Below are positions 60,087-64,000 of a stretch of DNA of 64,000 nt, piece after piece. Made by a program: the position numbers and the translations under genes. The notes under the pieces were generated by a model, which did no database searches, was not told the origin of the DNA, and saw only the letters and a list, made by a program, of their open reading frames with translations. The stretch's first letter is position 1, and every line of letters begins with the position of its first letter. Where the stretch lies: assembly GCA_034421295.1 (NCBI GenBank), contig DAOUKM010000004.1, positions 1-64,000 on the forward strand, in the 5' to 3' direction. Source of the stretch: CAUZIR01 sp034421295. Its GTDB lineage: Bacteria > Chloroflexota > Dehalococcoidia > Lucifugimonadales > UBA2962.

Positions 60087-60643
60087 TGCAGGACCGCGAG
60101 CGACTGTGCTACGACATTTTCGAGACCGGCGCCGGCTGGGTCGGGGTCATCGCCTCTGAGGCGGGGGTGCGGCGGGCCACGATACCGCAGCCGACGCCCG
60201 GAGACTGCGCCGATGAGCTTGGAGGCGAACTGGACGAGGCGATCTTCGAGCCCGAGATCCTCGCAAGCGTAAGGGAAGGTATACGGGGCTACATCGACGG
60301 GAGCGTCCTTGACCTTTCCCACATTCCGACGGACTTTTCCGGTGCGCCTCCTTTCATGAGGTTGGCCTGGGAGGCTTGCAGATCCATTCCCCGGGGACAG
60401 ACCCGCACCTACAAGTGGCTGGCCCAGAGCGCCGGACGTCCCAATGCCCCCCGCGCCGCCGGGCAGGCCATGGCACGCAACCGCGTCCCGTTCCTGGTGC
60501 CCTGTCACCGGGTCGTCGCGAGCGGCGGGGGGCTCGGCGGCTACGGCAGGGGCAAGAGCGCTCTCGCCCTCAAGCGGTGGCTGATCGACAGGGAGGCATC
60601 CAGCTCACCCGCTCCCCCTCCTCCCCACTGGTGGCGCGGGTAG
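60086..60643 (+). CDS. ogt: Methylated-DNA-protein-cysteine S-methyltransferase (Ogt type)
   Basis: 185 residues starting at ATG 60086, which shares a base with the TAA of the previous gene; an in-frame extension further upstream lies in transglutaminase coding DNA. The N-terminal ribonuclease-like domain spans about 1-85. The C-terminal DNA-binding/active domain has FMRLAWEACRSIPRGQTRTY, KWLAQSAGRPNAPRAAGQAM, ARNRVPFLVPCHRVVASGGG, with acceptor Cys in PCHRV, and LGGYGRGKSALALKRWL. It directly removes O6-alkyl groups from guanine. Coupling to the MoxR module looks incidental. A Pro-rich tail follows the fold. Confidence 0.93.
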   Translation: MQDRERLCYDIFETGAGWVGVIASEAGVRRATIPQPTPGDCADELGGELDEAIFEPEILASVREGIRGYIDGSVLDLSHIPTDFSGAPPFMRLAWEACRSIPRGQTRTYKWLAQSAGRPNAPRAAGQAMARNRVPFLVPCHRVVASGGGLGGYGRGKSALALKRWLIDREASSSPAPPPPHWWRG

Positions 60644-60697
60644 CGGGGGAGGTACGGACTGGCCCCGGTCCGGGCTCATAGCGCCGGACCGCGCCAT

Positions 60698-60922
60698 TCA
60701 CTCCGGGGAACCGAGCTCGGCAAGCACCTGCTGGGCGCGCTCGAGATCCTCCTCGAACACCATCACGCGAACAGGGTTCAGGGAGATGCCCATGAACGAG
60801 CTGGTATCGCCCTGCCCGATCATAGAAGGGACGCCGTCCTCGATCAGCAGGTCCCTCAGCATCTCTGCCTGGATCTGATCCGGGGCTATCTCGAGCACCA
60901 CCCACTTTTTCCTATCGGACAC
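60698..60922 (-). CDS. DUF2007-type putative signal-transducing protein
   Basis: 74 residues: KKWVVLEIAPDQIQAEMLRD, LLIEDGVPSMIGQGDTSSFM and VRVMVFEEDLERAQQVLAEL. This is the whole DUF2007 fold (beta-alpha-beta with the ERA-VLAEL end), related to the PII-like ferredoxin fold. The family has no established function. It lies six bases after the dnaE stop and is presumably translated from the same message. Confidence 0.85.
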   Translation of the reverse strand: MSDRKKWVVLEIAPDQIQAEMLRDLLIEDGVPSMIGQGDTSSFMGISLNPVRVMVFEEDLERAQQVLAELGSPE

Positions 60923-60928
60923 AGGGAT

Positions 60929-63900
60929 TCATCCCAGCAGGGCCACGCGGCCGGAGTCCCCGAGCAGATCGGCCAGCTCGGACGCCAATTCATCCGTCGC
61001 CGCAACGCTGAGGCGTGGCCAGTCAAGTTGGACCAGGCTGCCCGCGGTGGCGATCTCCATGCCCACCTCGTCGTCTCCGGCGTGCTCCAGCAGCGTGCGC
61101 ACCAGCTGCTGCAGTAGCCTGACGTCGCGTTCGGGCTCACCCGACTCGACGATCCTGAGGCTGAGCCTGCGGCGAACCGGCTGATCGTCCTGCGATGCGA
61201 CCGCCCCGTTCGTGGACCCGATAGGCCCGGGAGACTGGAGAGTCCGAGACCCCGCGTCCGCTTCGACCCGCTCGGTCGGGGCTGCGGGAGCAGCCGCCGG
61301 CTCCGCTCCAGAATCCCCCGAATCGCCCACCACGTGCTCATCGGCAGAGACCGCCGAGATACTGACCCTGTCCTCGCCCCGGTCCCTGACGGTACCGACG
61401 ACCCTGACGAGCTTGCCCTGCTGCCAGACCGCCGCCGTCGACCTCTGCAGTTCCTCCCAAACGAACACGTCTATCTCCCCGCCGAGCATCTTCAGGGTGG
61501 CGATGGTGAAGGGCCGGTCGTCGCGCGTATAGCGATTGGTGATCGCGTCTACCCGTCCGGCGAGGCTGACCTCCTGGCCGTGCAAGTCGGGCCTTATGCC
61601 GTCGCGAGACAGGATGGTAGACGGATCGAGGCTGGCGGCCAGCGAGGACATCGAGCTTACCGCAGAAAGGTCCACGCCCAGCAGTTCAAGCTCCCAGTCA
61701 CGCTTCTGCCAGTCAGGCGTCGCGCCCTCTTCGATGGATATCTGCGCGAGGGGAATCTCCACGCTCTCGCCGAACAGGTCGAACATGGTCGTCTGGCTGG
61801 AGCCGCGGAGATCGGCCTCGCTCTGTGCCAGGGAGATGATGCGGCCGGCGATGCTCAGCACGGAGGTGCGGTCCCCGAAGCAGTCGAAGGCGCCGGCCTT
61901 GATCAGGCTCTCAAGGGCCTTTCTGTTGAGGCCGCCAATATCCGCCGCTCGGCACATCTCCTCGATCCTTTCGAACGGGCCATGCTGGCGACGGGCGGCC
62001 ACAAGGGGCTCGACCGCGGCGGAGCCGACGTTCTTGACCGAGGCCATGCCGAACAGGATCGTGGGCCTGTCCTCCTGGTATCTCAGGGAAAACTCAACCT
62101 CGCCCTCGTTTACATCCGGCGCCCGCACGGGGATCTCCAGGCGGACGCACTCGGCGACCGCGGTAGCGACCTTGTCGGTGTTACCCGAATAGCCGTTCAG
62201 AAGCGAGACCATGTACTCGCCCGGGTAGTTGGCCTTGAAGTAGGCGGTCCAGTAGGAGATCAGGCCGTAGCTGACGCTGTGGGCCTTGTTGAAGGCGTAG
62301 CCGGCAAATGGCTCGACGAGAGCGAAGACCCGGTCTGCGACCTCCTGGGAATATCCCTGCGAGAGCGCCCCCTCGATGAAGCGCTCGCGCTCCTTGGCCA
62401 TGATCTCGGGGATCTTCTTTCCCATCGCCTTTCGCACTATGTCCGCCTCCCCGAGCGAGTAGCCGGCGAACTTGCGCGCGATGTGAAGGACCTGGTCCTG
62501 AAAGACGATCACCCCGTAGGTCTCGCGGAGAATCTCTTCGAGATCCTTGTGCGGGTACTCGGGTGCCTCGCGACCGTACTTGGCGTTTATGAAGGTGTCT
62601 ATGTGCTCCATGGGCCCAGGTCGGTACAGGGCGATCATCGCGGCCACATCGCCGAGCGACGATGGCTGAAGGCTCTGTATGTAGCGGGTCATGCCCGCCC
62701 CCTCCATCTGGAATACGCCGACCGTTTCGCCCCGTGAGAGCAGTTCGAATGTCTTCTCGTCGTCCAGCGGTATCTCGGTCAGTTCTATCCTCTTGCCGGT
62801 GCGGCGCTCCACGAGGTCGCGGGTTCGCTCAAGGATCGTGAGGTTGGCAAGCCCCAGAAAGTCCATCTTCAGCAGGCCCAGTGCGGCCAGGGGATTCATC
62901 GCGTACTGGGTCGTGTTCACGCCGTGCTCATCGCCCTTGACCGGCCTCTGCAGCGGAACGTACTGCTCCAGCGGCTCCTTGGAGATGACCACTCCCGCAG
63001 CGTGTGTGCTCGAGTGGCGTACCAGGCCCTCCAGCTGGAGCGCCGTATCGATCAGTCTCCTTACCTCCTGATCATCCCTGTACAGATCGGCCATCTCGGC
63101 ACTCGATCCGAGCGCGTCCCTGAGGGAGATGTTCAGCCGCTGCGGCACGAGCCTGGCCACCCTGTCCACGTCGCCGTATGACATGGCCAGAGCGCGGCCT
63201 GAATCCCTTATGGCGGCCCTCGCACCCAGGGTGCCGAAGGTGATGATCTGCGCCACGTGATCGCGTCCATAGCGGTCGACGACGTAGCTGATGACCTCGT
63301 CGCGGCGATCGTCCTGAAAGTCCATGTCGATGTCGGGCATTTCTTTGCGCTCTAGGTTGAGGAACCTCTCGAACACCAGGTCGAACTCGAGCGGGTTGAT
63401 GTCCGTTACCCCCAGGCAGAAGAGCACCAGGCTGGCGGCGGCGCTCCCGCGGACGGCGAAGAATATTCCCTGCTCGCGAACGAAGCGCGCTATGTCCCAC
63501 ACCACCAGGAAATAGTTCGGGAACTGGGTCTGGTATATGACCTCAAGCTCGTACTCGAGACGGGCCAGCTCCTCTTCGCCGGCGTTCGGGAGCCGGCTGG
63601 AGAGGCCCTGCCGGCAGATCTGCCGCAGGTACTCGTCAGCCGTCAGCCCGTCAGGGGGCAGGAACTGGGGGAGCCTGAGGGTGTCGAAGTCCAGGTCCAG
63701 CTCGCACATCTCGGCGATCGCCCCGGTATTGGCGACGGCCTCCGGGATGTCGGCGAAGAGCTCGGCCATCTCCTCGGCGCTCTTGAGGTAATAGGAGTCC
63801 TCGGCCATCTTCAGGCGACGCTCATCCAGCACGTTCGTGTTTGTGTGTATGCAGATCAGGATGTCCTGGTAGGGGGCGTCGGCCCGGTCTACATAGTGAG

Positions 63901-64000
63901 AGTCGTTGGTGGCGACGGTGGGAATGCCGAGCTCTGCGGACAGGGCGATCAGGCCCTCGTTGATCGCCGGCAGCTCGGGAACGCCGCCGTGCCTCATCAG
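60929..64000 (-). CDS. dnaE: DNA polymerase III alpha subunit, 5' end beyond the window
   Basis: The frame is open to the window edge; 1023 codons are present. The start of the visible part (LRHGGVPELPAINEGLIALS region, then GIPTVATNDSHYVDRADAPY) is the end of the PHP domain, so about 150 N-terminal residues are missing. The palm domain has ERKEMPDIDMDFQDDRRDEV, which carries two catalytic Asp. Further parts are GAGMTRYIQSLQPSSLGDVA, IALYRPGPMEHIDTFINAKY, the helix-hairpin-helix region and FNKAHSVSYGLISYWTAYFK. An OB fold (SLAGRVDAITNRYTRDDRPF) lies at the end, with a C-terminal 150-residue tail. It replicates the chromosome. This is a core housekeeping gene and a useful phylogenetic marker. 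Confidence 0.96.
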   Translation of the reverse strand: MMRHGGVPELPAINEGLIALSAELGIPTVATNDSHYVDRADAPYQDILICIHTNTNVLDERRLKMAEDSYYLKSAEEMAELFADIPEAVANTGAIAEMCELDLDFDTLRLPQFLPPDGLTADEYLRQICRQGLSSRLPNAGEEELARLEYELEVIYQTQFPNYFLVVWDIARFVREQGIFFAVRGSAAASLVLFCLGVTDINPLEFDLVFERFLNLERKEMPDIDMDFQDDRRDEVISYVVDRYGRDHVAQIITFGTLGARAAIRDSGRALAMSYGDVDRVARLVPQRLNISLRDALGSSAEMADLYRDDQEVRRLIDTALQLEGLVRHSSTHAAGVVISKEPLEQYVPLQRPVKGDEHGVNTTQYAMNPLAALGLLKMDFLGLANLTILERTRDLVERRTGKRIELTEIPLDDEKTFELLSRGETVGVFQMEGAGMTRYIQSLQPSSLGDVAAMIALYRPGPMEHIDTFINAKYGREAPEYPHKDLEEILRETYGVIVFQDQVLHIARKFAGYSLGEADIVRKAMGKKIPEIMAKERERFIEGALSQGYSQEVADRVFALVEPFAGYAFNKAHSVSYGLISYWTAYFKANYPGEYMVSLLNGYSGNTDKVATAVAECVRLEIPVRAPDVNEGEVEFSLRYQEDRPTILFGMASVKNVGSAAVEPLVAARRQHGPFERIEEMCRAADIGGLNRKALESLIKAGAFDCFGDRTSVLSIAGRIISLAQSEADLRGSSQTTMFDLFGESVEIPLAQISIEEGATPDWQKRDWELELLGVDLSAVSSMSSLAASLDPSTILSRDGIRPDLHGQEVSLAGRVDAITNRYTRDDRPFTIATLKMLGGEIDVFVWEELQRSTAAVWQQGKLVRVVGTVRDRGEDRVSISAVSADEHVVGDSGDSGAEPAAAPAAPTERVEADAGSRTLQSPGPIGSTNGAVASQDDQPVRRRLSLRIVESGEPERDVRLLQQLVRTLLEHAGDDEVGMEIATAGSLVQLDWPRLSVAATDELASELADLLGDSGRVALLG

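Noticed and set aside
61334..62737. A 467-codon plus-strand frame inside dnaE
   Set aside because: It is antisense to the DNA polymerase III alpha gene and has no domain resemblance.

Overview
The window looks like chromosomal DNA from a GC-rich bacterium, most likely a member of the Chloroflexota (Dehalococcoidia or SAR202-like). That placement is an inference from style: many lipoproteins carry a lipobox followed by Thr/Pro/Ala linkers, one solute-binding protein has a Val/Glu-rich stalk, and there are many GTG and TTG starts. No rRNA, tRNA, CRISPR array, intact insertion sequence or phage module was seen.

Layout. Positions 1-8240 form a decay zone: gene tails, frameshifted small genes, a Thr/Pro-linker fibronectin protein cut off next to a relic of a peptide-binding protein, an esterase with one in-frame stop, and an RCC1 relic. 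Intact exceptions are an AI-2E transporter and the DUF6883/DUF4926 pair. At 8239-16157 lie a lipoprotein with four tandem Cache-like domains, an orphan amino-acid-type binding protein, a HAD phosphatase, a membrane protein and a methyltransferase. At 16158-22604 are a cystathionine gamma-synthase family enzyme, a three-gene 2-oxoacid/acetoin dehydrogenase operon (E1 alpha, E1 beta, lipoyl-hydrolase E2), an ornithine cyclodeaminase homologue and an AlkD-type glycosylase. At 22816-26805 is a complete TRAP transporter (P, Q, M). At 27366-32311 are an LVIVD propeller lipoprotein coupled to a binding protein, then two uncharacterised proteins. At 32915-37386 is a cassette of serine hydrolase, DUF1214-like protein, sulfotransferase and SDR. 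At 37567-45079 run minus-strand genes for a class C-type serine hydrolase, TPR and pentapeptide lipoproteins, a CocE-type hydrolase and an oligopeptide-type binding protein. At 45575-48316 are a membrane protein/winged-helix pair with a promoter-operator, a TauE/SafE exporter and a MOSC protein. At 48554-52638 are urease gamma, beta and a divergent alpha subunit, followed by a D-aminoacylase-like amidohydrolase. At 52768-60643 are a VOC protein, a transglutaminase, and the MoxR/DUF58/transglutaminase operon ending in an O6-alkylguanine methyltransferase. The window closes inside dnaE, with a DUF2007 gene behind it.

The gene content suggests a heterotroph that takes up carboxylates, amino acids and peptides through lipoprotein receptors. 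Several receptors have no permease beside them. The most unusual points are the urease alpha subunit lacking an active-site loop and accessory genes, the Ser in place of the nucleophilic Cys in the large transglutaminase, the DUF1214/sulfotransferase/SDR cassette, the four-Cache lipoprotein, a long inverted repeat between the methyltransferase and metB-like genes, and an operator-like palindrome placed on a -10 box.
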